From CAVWXT01 sp963759115 (GTDB taxonomy: Bacteria; Planctomycetota; Planctomycetia; Pirellulales; Thermoguttaceae), in assembly GCA_963759115.1 (NCBI GenBank), contig CAVWXT010000005.1, positions 992,001 to 1,056,000 of the forward strand: a stretch of 64,000 nt of DNA. The letters are read 5' to 3'. The notes under the pieces were generated by a model, which had not been told where the DNA came from, made no database searches, and saw nothing but the letters and a program-made list of their open reading frames with translations. The position numbers and the translations under genes were made by a program. The first letter of the stretch is position 1. Each line of letters opens with the position of its first letter. Below are positions 56,954 to 64,000 of the stretch, piece after piece.

Positions 56954-57529
56954 CTATGCCTTCCGCCGCGATCTGTTTCGTTTGATTTTCTGTTTCTTCG
57001 GCGGATCGCCGCGTAGCTTGCGTGCCCGTGATATTCCCCTCGATACCGCAACGCGGGAAACTCTGGCCGGATTGTCGGGGCAGATTGCAGTCCGCTGTTC
57101 GTCCGTCATTGCCCACCACGTTTCTTGAATCCGCTTCGGCTTGTGGTAGGTGTCGCTGCCCTCGGCTTCGTGCCACTCCAAGAATTTCGCGTTGCGTGGT
57201 GCAACGCCTTTCGTTGTCTCAACCGCTTGGGGCTCACTTGGGGCCGCGGGATACTTGGGGGCAATGGTGTCCGGGGGCGGGGCGGGCTTGGCCACCTCTT
57301 TCAAGAAAGCCCGCTCATACTCGGCAAATGCCGGTTGCGAGTTGAGAGCGGCCCACTTCGCAACGGCGTTAGCAAACGCCGGCGTCGGGGCGTCCGGCTC
57401 GGGCTCGCAAACGTATTCCCCCTCCAAGACTACGCCAGGTCGGTTGACAACCTCGAATTGCCGCCGGACGACAAGACGCTCATTTTTGGCCTTCGTGGGG
57501 GTCGCCGTCGCCTTCTTTCGCTTTGCCAT
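56954..57529 (-). CDS. Basic hypothetical protein of the element
   Basis: A 191-residue protein with very basic ends (MAKRKKATATPTKAKNERLV at the start, KKQKIKRNRSRRKA at the end) and a Pro-rich middle (EVAKPAPPPDTIAPKYPAAP). HKPKRIQETWWAMTDEQRTA and RVAVSRGISRARKL look like a small helix-turn-helix. DNA or RNA binding is likely from charge alone. It is the first gene at the right end of the element; the iteron cluster lies just downstream of its stop. Confidence 0.6.
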   Translation of the reverse strand: MAKRKKATATPTKAKNERLVVRRQFEVVNRPGVVLEGEYVCEPEPDAPTPAFANAVAKWAALNSQPAFAEYERAFLKEVAKPAPPPDTIAPKYPAAPSEPQAVETTKGVAPRNAKFLEWHEAEGSDTYHKPKRIQETWWAMTDEQRTAICPDNPARVSRVAVSRGISRARKLRGDPPKKQKIKRNRSRRKA

Positions 57530-57684
57530 GATTCAATCCTTTCTTCGCCGGGTCGGCCGCGGCGGGCGACGTGGAAAGGATTGAGAACCACGTCAGTCCG
57601 CCGGGCCGCTTGGCGGTAGCTGGCCGCCTTCCCGACTTCGCTTCATTTTATCGGAAAACTGTTGCCAATGTTGTTGCCGGCGGG

Positions 57685-57764
57685 GGCAACCGCAAGGCAA
57701 CGGCAGATAATCCGCAAACTGACAACTCTCCGTCTTGCTCGGGAAATACAAGGCAACCGCAAGG
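57685..57764 (+). repeat. Direct repeats near the right attachment site
   Basis: GGCAACCGCAAGG occurs at 57685-57697 and 57752-57764. Two GTTGCC copies stand just before (57661 and 57673). Repeats next to an attachment core are typical for recombinase arm or excisionase sites. The rest of the gap (57541-57791) holds no gene that I can support. Confidence 0.5.
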
Positions 57765-57791
57765 TATCCGCAACGTGTACATCCGTCTATT

Positions 57792-57809
57792 CTGACGGGA
57801 AATCGGGTG
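57792..57809 (+). other. Right attachment-site core
   Basis: CTGACGGGAAATCGGGTG, identical to 50945-50962. It marks the right end of the integrated element; host sequence with a MITE-like repeat begins 20 bases later. Confidence 0.75.
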
Positions 57810-57829
57810 CGCCGAAGACCGCCGCCTTG

Positions 57830-57960
57830 TAGTGCCCCAACCGTGCGGTGTTGACAGCTTGGGTGCCACTGGCCGCTTGCCGGCCAGTGCAGGAATCGGC
57901 CGCAGCACGGGCTGACAAGTAGCCCGTGGCACCCGTCAAGTCAGGCATGTCAGGGCACTA
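57830..57960 (-). mobile_element. MITE-like repeat, copy 2 (131 bp, opposite orientation)
   Basis: The same sequence as 34972-35102 with scattered base differences and the same length. One terminal repeat has a mismatch (TAGTGCCCT on the minus strand). It lies between the integrative element and the 3' end of the zinc-ribbon gene. Like copy 1 it follows the end of a gene. Confidence 0.8.
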
Positions 57961-57988
57961 GCCAAGAAAGCCAGCACCGGCAAGGCCG

Positions 57989-58174
57989 TCACATGTGCCG
58001 GCTGAGAATCTGCCAGTTGGCCGTCAGAATCACCAACACGCCCAGTATCCACGGAGGCATCGGGCGCGGCTCCGGCAGGTAGAAGAGCGTCTGGCATTGG
58101 GGACAGAAGTTGGGACCGTCCGAGTTTTTGGCTTGCGTTAGCTGCGCACTACAGAACGGGCAGGGAATACGCAT
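57989..58174 (-). CDS. Small zinc-ribbon protein with one membrane helix
   Basis: A 61-residue protein. MRIPCPFCSAQL and NFCPQCQTLFYL give the two C-x-x-C knuckles of a zinc ribbon, followed by a single helix (PPWILGVLVILTANWQIL). GAAAGG stands before the ATG at 58174. The longer frame upstream runs into repeat DNA and is rejected. Such proteins are common and mostly unstudied in Planctomycetes. It lies downstream of the DUF362 gene. Confidence 0.75.
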   Translation of the reverse strand: MRIPCPFCSAQLTQAKNSDGPNFCPQCQTLFYLPEPRPMPPWILGVLVILTANWQILSRHM

Positions 58175-58286
58175 GGTCGCCTTTCTCAGACGCCGAGTTG
58201 TGCAGCGGGTTTTCGCGCAGAAGGTTGCAGGAGGTCCGTCTCCAAGGAAAGCATAGCATAATCCCGTGGCGGCGGCGGGCAATCAG

Positions 58287-58405
58287 TAGCAGGCACACTC
58301 TGTGTGCCGTGTGCCGGAGCGCGGTCAATCGAAGCACCAGTCCGATGCGGGCGATCGCCGAGCCGCAAAGAGGGCGGCGGACGGCACACGGAGTGTGCCT
58401 GCTAC
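58287..58405 (+). repeat. TAGCAGGCACAC palindromic repeat
   Basis: TAGCAGGCACACTCTGTGTG at the left faces CACACGGAGTGTGCCTGCTA at the right, 80 bases apart. Each arm is self-complementary in part. Single arms of the same family are at about 2125-2145 and 17082-17105. It separates the zinc-ribbon gene from DUF362. Confidence 0.75.
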
Positions 58406-58414
58406 GGGGCCGTC

Positions 58415-59446
58415 TCAACCGTTGTTGGCCATCCGCATTCTCCGCAAGTGCGGCACGTCGACGAAGGAAAACGGACTGGCCAGTTCTTGCCAACGTTCGC
58501 CGCGTTGCGACGATTGCCCACTCGGCGATCGGCCCCAAACGGCCCTCGGCCAGGACCAGATAGGGCACCTTGTGCGGATCGAAGCCGGTGATGCGGGCCA
58601 GGGTGGCATCCACGGCCGTGGGATTAAGCCCGATGGCCAGCAGGCCCATCGCCTTGGGCGTGCCCAGGATCGGCCCGTCCCCCTCCATGCAAAGAATGCC
58701 GTCGACGATGGCGATCGTCGGCGGCAGCGAGGCGTTGATGTCGACGACCGTCTCGGCGATGCCGGCGTAGTGCAGCACGTTCTTGGGCCAGCCGTAGATC
58801 AGGCCGGGCAGCGTGCCGTAGAGGTTCTTCATCGCCGCCGGTCAGGCCCATCCAGTGGTGCGTTTTGAGCTTCGGCATCGAGACGATCAAGTCGGCGTCG
58901 AGCACGGCCGCGGGAAACGTGAAGCGCTGGGCAGTGGGCTACGCCGGCCGGCGTTGGGCATCTTGCGAAACTCGCGTAGTTGAAGTCGACGAACGGCAGT
59001 TTCTCGTCGTGGAGGGCCTCGTCCATGCCCGACTCGACCAGGGCCATCTCGGTGTCGCGGACGTGGCCGGGCCCTTCGCCCACCGCTGACCTCGGCGCCC
59101 GAGCGGCGAAAGACTTCGGCCGCGGCCAGCACGACGCTCGGGTGCGTGCTGATCTGCGGCGCGGCGAAGGGGCTCGACAAGGTTCGGCTTCAAGCAGGAC
59201 TTTCCGCCCGCGGACCCAATCCTTGTCGAAACCCACGGCCGCCAGCCCGGCCGCGATGGTCTCGGCCAGCGGGCCATCGTAGCGCTGGTTCCGGGCGAGA
59301 AACACGGGTGCTCGGGCCGGCCCCTGCCTCCGCAGCAGCGAGAGACTGAGCGCGGCGACAGCCGCCACGCCCGCGGTCACGAGCGCGTTGCGCCGGTTGA
59401 ACTTGTGAGGGGGGCGTTTATCGGGGCAGTCCGTCGGGTGGTGCAT
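58415..59446 (-). CDS. DUF362-domain protein, possible Tat export (several frameshifts)
   Basis: About 345 residues with at least five small indels. The N-terminus has NRRNALVTAGVAAVAALSLS, a Tat-like signal. Then come KVLLKPNL-type sequence, PQISTHPSVVLAAAEVFRRS, GEGPGHVRDTEMALVESG, LIVSMPKLKTHHWMGLT, MKNLYGTLPGLIYGWPKN and IVDGILCMEGDGPILGTPKA, which are the full set of DUF362 blocks. The family function is not established; some members carry ferredoxin domains, which is not the case here. The protein ends VDVPHLRRMRMANNG at 58415. It overlaps the end of the cyclase-repeat gene by 29 bases. Confidence 0.75.
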
Positions 59447-60317
59447 ACAATTCCGCTTTCGTTGCCGCCAGCACCAGCAGCGCCAAGTGGTACGGCGGGT
59501 TGTCGCGTGTCAGGTTTCGTTGAAAGGCCGCCGAAAGCCAATCATCGGCTCTCTGCGGCCGAACCCCGTGCGCGGCAAGTCCCATGAGCGCATAGCAGAG
59601 CGAGGCCGTGGTCGTGGATTTCGAGAGCAGGTGATCGAGCAGATTGAGCGAACGGTGCACATTCTCGCTGGTCCCCGTCTCGTGGGCAAGCGCGGCAAGC
59701 GCGAGCCCCGTTGGCTGGACGTGCGTACGAAGCATCCGGCCGAAGACCAAGGTGTTGCCGTAGTTCCAGCCGCCTTCGGGCAGTTGGCGATTGAGCAGCA
59801 GTTTCACCGCCTGGCGGCAACGTGGGTGGTCGGCCTGGTTGGCGCTGCGCAGAGCCAGTATGTTGATGGCCGTCGGTTCGACCCAGGAGTAGCGTGCCGC
59901 TCACCCAGGGCCAGCCTTGGAGCGTCGGGTCGTGACCAAGGAACCGTCGCTCTTCATCGCTGGGTTCGGGGCGAATCCGCGGGTCGCCAAGATCCAAGCA
60001 CTGGCGATGCGGGCTGCGGCGGACCACTCGTGTCTTGGCGTCGGCGATTTTCTGCGCGGCGGTGTTCCATGCCAGGACGGCCCAACCCGTCGGCCAGCAA
60101 GGATCGCGCGTGTCGGCGTCGATGCCCAGGCTGCCGTCAGCCGACTGCACGCGAGCGAGCCAATCCAGTCCCTCCCGTCGCCTGACTGCGGCGGCCGGCG
60201 GCCATGAGCGCCAGTGCCGCCAATGCCGTCGGCTCGACGGCCGGCGAACCGCTCGCGCCGATAACCGCAGACCGGTCGGGAGGTTAGCCGTTCGATTGCG
60301 TCGTCGAGCCAAGCCAT
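59418..60317 (-). CDS. Squalene-cyclase/prenyltransferase-repeat protein (several frameshifts)
   Basis: About 300 residues in at least four frame segments. Repeat motifs of the alpha-alpha toroid are seen: GLDWLARVQSADGSLGIDAD, TLQGWPWVSGTLL, LLNRQLPEGGWNYGN and LALAALAHETG. The likely start is MAWLDDAIERL at 60317. It lacks a DxDD catalytic motif, so it is probably not a true cyclase but a toroid-fold relative often found in Planctomycetes. It is coupled to DUF362 by overlap. Function unknown. Confidence 0.65.
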
Positions 60318-60442
60318 CTGATGGTGCTTTCCTGAGAGCCCGAACCGGGTCGAAACCCGATATAACTGCTGGAGTTTCGACTTTCCCAATCCTAGGCCGT
60401 AACTGGTGGTTGCGTCGGCGGGATTTCTGAATTGCTGCCGAT

Positions 60443-60470
60443 TTGACAATCCAAAAATCTGACCTAGGTT
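60443..60470 (+). promoter_or_regulatory. Weak promoter candidate upstream of the riboswitch
   Basis: A perfect TTGACA (60443-60448) with TAGGTT 16 bases later. The -10 matches only three of six bases. It is placed correctly to transcribe the riboswitch and pilin gene. Confidence 0.3.
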
Positions 60471-60615
60471 TCATTGTAGAGGTGGACGCGAAGGCGTCAG
60501 CCTGGGTGGGGCCGCCGTGAGGCGGCCCGAACGCAGGGGTTTCTCTGCCGGAAGCACGTTTTGATGAGCTTGTCCAACCGGCGGGACCTCTGCGTTACCA
60601 AGGCCTGCAGCCTCT

Positions 60616-60711
60616 TCATCCTCGACAAAGGCAAACCGGCCGCAAGGCCGGGACGCAAAGCCAAGGGCCGACGGATCGTTTCCGGCGGCAGCCTGGCTGC
60701 CGAAGGGATGA
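60616..60711 (+). ncRNA. Cyclic di-GMP-I (GEMM) riboswitch
   Basis: The conserved core is present: GGCAAACC at 60630-60637, a GCAA tetraloop on the CCGGCC/GGCCGG stem, and GGGACGCAAAGCC at 60650-60662. The closing stem pairs TCATCC (60616-60621) with GGATGA (60706-60711), and the third arm GGCAGCCTGGCTGCC is intact. The aptamer binds c-di-GMP. It lies 185 bases before the Flp pilin gene, with a GTGAAACGC/GCGTTTCAC hairpin at 60775-60820 between them that may act as expression platform. The bases from 60318 to 60610 show no gene. Confidence 0.92.
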
Positions 60712-60774
60712 CAGCAATCATTTCGGCGTTCGACGGGGGAGAGGTTTGGTTTTACTAAACTGGGGATCCCGAAG

Positions 60775-60820
60775 GTGAAACGCAGGCCGGCGCCGGCTTC
60801 GAAAGAGGCCGGCGTTTCAC
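60775..60820 (+). promoter_or_regulatory. Hairpin between riboswitch and pilin gene
   Basis: GTGAAACGC (60775-60783) pairs with GCGTTTCAC (60812-60820) around an inner GC-rich stem (GGCC/GGCC with a TTCGAAAGA loop). There is no T-run, so it is not a simple terminator. It may mediate riboswitch control or protect the mRNA. Confidence 0.5.
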
Positions 60821-60895
60821 CCGACGGAACCCGAAACAGTTTGTTGTTCCGGCCGGCTCCCGCAAGGGCGCCGTGGCTGGAATGGAGGAATACCG

Positions 60896-61072
60896 ATGAA
60901 GTCGCTAGCTCAGAAGGTGCAACGTTTCCTCGTTTCCGAGGATGGACCAACCGCCGTGGAGTACGCGGTGATGCTGGCCCTGATCGTCATCGTGTGCTTG
61001 ACCGCGATCAGCGCGGTCGGCACGAAGACCAGCACCACGTTCAGCAACGTGGCGGCTTCGCTGGGTAGTTGA
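60896..61072 (+). CDS. flp: Flp-family type IVb pilin
   Basis: A 58-residue prepilin too short for most gene finders. After a basic leader (MKSLAQKVQRFLVSEDG) the cleavage site is G/PTAVEYAV with Glu at +5 and Tyr at +6, the Flp signature, followed by the hydrophobic VMLALIVIVCLTAISAVGT. It is the main subunit of Tad pili used for surface attachment. GGAGG stands eight bases before the ATG at 60896. A strong terminator follows, so pilin can be made in excess over the assembly proteins encoded downstream. Confidence 0.92.
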   Translation: MKSLAQKVQRFLVSEDGPTAVEYAVMLALIVIVCLTAISAVGTKTSTTFSNVAASLGS

Positions 61073-61142
61073 TGCCGGCGGACCCTTGACGTCCGGCCAG
61101 ACCTGTTGGTCCGGGACGTCTTACTCTCGCTAGAACCGGACT

Positions 61143-61187
61143 CCCCCTCGTCGCCAAGGGATATGGCGACGAGGGGGACGTTTTTTT
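61143..61187 (+). terminator. Rho-independent terminator after flp
   Basis: CCCCCTCGTCGCCA and TGGCGACGAGGGGG form a perfect 14-bp stem with a seven-base loop, followed after three bases by seven T residues. It lies 70 bases past the flp stop. Confidence 0.9.
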
Positions 61188-61378
61188 GTACTCTGCACGG
61201 GCAAGTCGGACTCGTTTTCGCGACAGAAAGGTCTCGCGCCACCCGCTCGCGGAATATGCTAGGCTTGAATAGGCAAGAGGCCTGAAACTACGCTGCAAAT
61301 GGGCGGCTGTCACGGCCGCATGGCGCGTGGGCAATCGCCGATTTGCAGGGCGAATCTTCGACACATTCGAGGCCGATC

Positions 61379-61489
61379 ATGTACCCCGTCATCCCTACGG
61401 AACTGATGCAGAGCGCCGTGCAATTGATGGTGTATTTCGTCACCATGCTCGGCGCCCTGTTCGGACTGATACTGTGCAGTCGCACGTGA
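61379..61489 (+). CDS. Tiny membrane peptide in the Tad locus
   Basis: A 36-residue frame, MYPVIPTELMQSAV then QLMVYFVTMLGALFGLILCS and RT, with one clear membrane helix. It lies between the flp terminator and cpaA, where nothing else is coded. No strong ribosome binding site is seen. It could be a small pilus-assembly subunit or a chance frame; the clean hydrophobic profile favours the first. Confidence 0.5.
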   Translation: MYPVIPTELMQSAVQLMVYFVTMLGALFGLILCSRT

Positions 61490-61584
61490 GAAGAGACTGC
61501 CCTTGGGAGACCGGAGATTTCAAGTCCGCGGTGTTCCCTCGGCGCCTCAATTGAATCCTCGAAAACCAACCGCTTACGGAGACA

Positions 61585-62261
61585 ATGGAAATGATGACCG
61601 ATTGGAATCAATTTTCCGCTTCCCTGGCCGACAACTGGCCCGTCTGGTTGCTCAGCGCGGTGCTGATCGTCGCCGCGGTGATCGACGGCTGGAAACTGAA
61701 AGTGCCCAATTGGATCACGTTCCCGTTGGTCGTCGGCGGCTGGGTCTACAGCACCGTCTGCTTCGGCTGGGAAGGACTGGGCTGGAGCCTGATGGGAACG
61801 GTCGTCGGCCTGGGGCTGCTGCTGCCCGCCTACGCCATCGGCGGCATGGGCGCCGGCGACGTGAAACTGCTGGCCGGCGTGGGGGCCTGGGTTTGGGGCA
61901 CCGACACCCTCTACGCGTTTTGCGTCTCGGCGATCGTCGGCGGCATCATCGCCGTGGCGATGGTCCTCTGGCGACGCGACTGGCACCACCACTGCGTACC
62001 AGTTCTGGACCATCACCAACGAAATCCTGGAGGTCCGCGATCCCGAGCGCGTTGTCGGCCATGGCCGCCGAACGCAAGAGCGCCATGCTGTTGTTGCCGT
62101 ACGGAATTCCGATTGCCATCGGATCAATTGCCTATTTTCTCTGGACGGGGATGCTTGCTATGATCTTCCTACATTTTCCAGATTGTAATATTTTCACCCC
62201 TTTCGCGGGTCAGGCGGCGCACAAAAGCCGCCGATTGCGGCCAGCCGCGAGGTTAAGCTAG
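61585..62261 (+). CDS. cpaA: Prepilin peptidase CpaA/TadV (frameshift in the 3' part)
   Basis: An A24-family aspartic protease of the inner membrane that cuts Flp prepilins. Both catalytic aspartates are visible: IDGWKLKVPNWITFP and GGMGAGDVKLLAGVGAW. Helices run LLSAVLIVAAVI, LMGTVVGLGLLLPAYAI and FCVSAIVGGIIAVAMVLW. The frame changes near 61990, after which SAMLLLPYGIPIAIGSIAYF gives the last helix. The exact stop is uncertain (62163 or 62261 depending on the frame). GGAG is five bases before the ATG at 61585. Confidence 0.85.
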
Positions 62262-62277
62262 AGCGGGCTTGCCGGAC

Positions 62278-62688
62278 ATGCCGAAGAAACCGACAAGGCG
62301 CGGCTGCCGTCGAGTTCGCCATCGTTGCGCCCGTGTTTTTCCTGATGGTGTTCGGAATGATCGAGTTTGGACGTGCGATCATGGTTCAAGCAGGTCCTGA
62401 CGAACGCCTCGCGGGAAGGGGCGCGAGTCGGCGGTCTTGGACTCGCCGACCCCGACGGCGAGCCAGGTCAGCTCCACCGTAACGACTTACCTGCAAAACG
62501 CGGGGATTTCAGGGGCCACCGTGACGATGAACCCGACAGAACCCACCACGGCCGGCTATGGCCAGCCGGTGACCGTGACGGTCCAGATCCCGTTCAGCAG
62601 CGTAAGTTGGCTTCCGTCACCCATGTTCCTTGGCAGGAACACCCACCTGACAGCCAGTACGGTCATGCGCCGCGAGACTGTCCAATAA
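62278..62688 (+). CDS. TadE-like minor pilin (frameshifts near the start)
   Basis: About 135 residues. Assembled across frame changes, it reads MPKKPTRRG, then AAVEFAIVAPVFFLMVFG and MIEFGRAIMVQ, then NASREGARVG. This is the TadE signature: basic start, VEFA with the +5 Glu, a membrane helix, and a short exported domain (STVTTYLQNAGISGATVTM). TadE-type pseudopilins start or cap the Tad pilus. The three frame changes lie between 62310 and 62445. cpaB starts five bases after its stop. Confidence 0.8.
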
Positions 62689-62693
62689 TACCC

Positions 62694-63851
62694 ATGCGAC
62701 CCAAATCCCTTGCCTTGTTGTTGTTGGCCCTGGGCTGCGGCCTGGTGGCGTCGATCGGCATCACCGAGGTGATGGCCAAGCGGAACGCGCGAGCCGGCCG
62801 GGCTGACGGGAGACACGCAGCCGATCTTCGTGGCCATGACCGACATCGGCCTGGGCGATCAGTTGACCTCCCAGGTCTTGAAGCTGGAGCAGTGGCCGAA
62901 GGACAAGATCCCCGCCGGGGGCCATCTCGCGGATCGAGGACATCGAAGGCCGCCGCGCCCGCACCAAGCTCTACGCCGGCGAGCCGATCCTGGAGAACAA
63001 ACTGCTCGGCAAAGGGGCCAGCGAGCAGGGGGCCACGGCCCTGATCCCCAAGGGCTATCGCGTGGTGCCGGTGAAGGTCGACCTGGTCAGCGGCGGCAGC
63101 AGCCTGATCCTGCCCGGCGACCGCGTCGACGTGATGGTCCACCTGGTGCGCGATCCGCGGCCGCGACATCCCCGAGACGGTCACGCGGACCATCCTGCAA
63201 GACATCAAGGTCTTCGCCGTCGACGACGTGGTGGACCTGGAAAAGGAGAAGGACGGCAGCAAGTCGATCGCCGCCAAGACCATCTCCTTGCTGGTCACGC
63301 CCGAGCAGGCGGCCAAGGTGATGCTGGCCAGCCAAATGGGGAACGTCAACCTGGTGATGCGCAGCCCCGAGGACGACCAGCAGGCGCCGAACGCCCAGGC
63401 CAGGCCGAGCGAGTTGTTCGGCACAACGGCCAAAGCGGAGCGCGACAAGGAGAGCCTGCTGGAATCGCCGGATCCAAGTCTCAACGACAAGACCAAGGGT
63501 TTTCTCGATTTTCTGAACTCGCTGAAGGGAAAGCCGGCCGACAACGGCCCGCCGCAGACCTCGGCGGAATCGACGCCGCGCGACACGTGGACCATGCGGG
63601 TGCTGAAGCCGGGAAAGGTCGTCGAGGAGGTGACTGTTCGAGGCGGAGAGAGCGAAGGCGGCCTCGACGTCGCCGTTCGGACCGTGGAAGGCGACCGCGG
63701 CCGGCAATCTGGCGCGACGTGCCTTCGGCCAAAGCCGAGCCGAAGCCGCCCGAGCCGCCGCGCCCAAGAGCCGCCCGCGCCGGCCGAACCCAAGAGACGA
63801 CAAGCCGAAGCAAGGAACGCCAAGGAGCAACGCAAGACCGACAAGGCCTGA
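62694..63851 (+). CDS. cpaB: Flp pilus assembly protein CpaB (frameshifts in the 5' half)
   Basis: About 385 residues. The N-terminal helix is SLALLLLALGCGLVASIGIT, followed by an SAF domain (PIFVAMTDIGLGDQLTSQVL and YAGEPILENKLLGKGASEQG) and the RcpC-type part (VVPVKVDLVSGGSSLILPGD then RVDVMVHL). A second block, TISLLVTPEQAAKVMLASQM, completes the family. Frame changes are near 62790, 62920 and 63165. The C-terminus is long, charged and Pro-rich. CpaB is a periplasmic partner of the Tad secretin. Confidence 0.85.
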
Positions 63852-63938
63852 TTGCAACTGACGACTGATTGCAATCCAGGTTCAAGGATGACCTCGTTCC
63901 GGGCCGCTGGCCCGGACTCCGACGCAAGGAATACAAGG

Positions 63939-64000
63939 ATGTATACGCGATCTCTTCTCGCGGCTGCTGCGTGCCGTTGCTGGTTCTGTCCCTGCTTGCC
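63939..64000 (+). CDS. Start of a probable CpaC/RcpA secretin, cut off by the window
   Basis: Only 20 codons are visible: MYTRSLLAAAA and a Cys-rich hydrophobic continuation that looks like a signal peptide. AAGGA precedes the ATG at 63939. The secretin cpaC usually follows cpaB, so the name rests on gene order alone. Confidence 0.4.
   Translation, partial: MYTRSLLAAAACRCWFCPCL

Larger units (their letters stand above)
50945..57809. mobile_element. Integrative element of 6.9 kb between 18-bp direct repeats
   Basis: The direct repeat CTGACGGGAAATCGGGTG bounds the element at 50945-50962 and 57792-57809. It lies in an intergenic site between the YfhO-family gene and a zinc-ribbon gene. Just inside the left end is a tyrosine recombinase; the rest reads toward it on the minus strand: a basic protein, an excisionase-like protein, a DnaB/RepA-like ATPase, a zinc-finger-like protein, a coiled-coil protein, a terminase-small-subunit-like protein and small unknowns. 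There are no capsid, tail or conjugation genes. It resembles a phage satellite or a small integrative plasmid. Confidence 0.82.

Noticed and set aside
60561..60758. 65-codon frame over the riboswitch
   Set aside because: Its peptide (DKGKPAARPGRKAKGRR) is the typical false translation of the c-di-GMP-I aptamer.
1..64000. tRNA and rRNA genes
   Set aside because: No cloverleaf-like segment with a T-loop GTTCGAATC-type motif and no rRNA-like sequence was found by eye. A covariance search was not possible here.

Overview
The window looks like a chromosomal segment of a high-GC planctomycete of the Pirellulales type. The evidence is a DUF1559 protein, exosortase-linked polysaccharide genes, several Tat-exported sulfatase-like enzymes, a YfhO-family protein, a Flp/Tad pilus operon, and many short palindromic repeats between (and sometimes inside) genes. 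No rRNA, tRNA or CRISPR array was seen. The assignment rests on gene content, not on a marker comparison.

Layout. 0-4.3 kb: a cut-off creatininase-family gene, a decayed transposase and penicillin-binding protein 2. 4.4-8.6 kb: four tandem paralogues of an unassigned secreted family on the minus strand. 8.8-10.5 kb: a small membrane-protein gene split by an insertion sequence with intact ends and a 5-bp target duplication. 10.7-17.1 kb: an ECF-type sigma factor, ispF, cysS, ruvC, two ABC-2 permeases and a DUF1559 protein. 17.5-21.8 kb: a very large GH2-like protein. 22.4-32.4 kb: a cluster of alkaline-phosphatase-superfamily enzymes (two sulfatase-like, two phosphodiesterase-like) with membrane proteins, a small ribbon-helix-helix protein and a sulfotransferase. 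32.6-43.2 kb: a URO-D-like gene, then an exopolysaccharide locus with sugar transferase, giant TPR protein, Wzz/tyrosine-kinase fusion and exosortase. 44-51 kb: a ROK kinase, a membrane protein, a HigBA toxin-antitoxin pair, a GT2 glycosyltransferase and a YfhO-family protein. 50.9-57.8 kb: a 6.9-kb integrative element between 18-bp direct repeats, carrying a tyrosine recombinase, a DnaB/RepA-like ATPase, an excisionase-like protein, iteron-like repeats and small unknown genes. 58-60.3 kb: zinc-ribbon, DUF362 and cyclase-repeat genes. 60.6-64 kb: a c-di-GMP-I riboswitch followed by Flp pilin, a terminator, a tiny membrane peptide, and the cpaA, tadE, cpaB and cpaC-like genes.

Much of the window serves the cell surface: septal or lateral wall synthesis, exopolysaccharide assembly and export-linked sorting, extracytoplasmic sulfate/phosphate ester turnover, and adhesion pili under predicted c-di-GMP control.

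Caution: many genes need single- or double-base corrections to read through. These indels cluster (about 23-30, 40-41, 48-51 and 58-63 kb), while other stretches are clean for several kilobases. Consensus error is the first explanation to test. Coordinates for those genes span the whole reconstructed gene.
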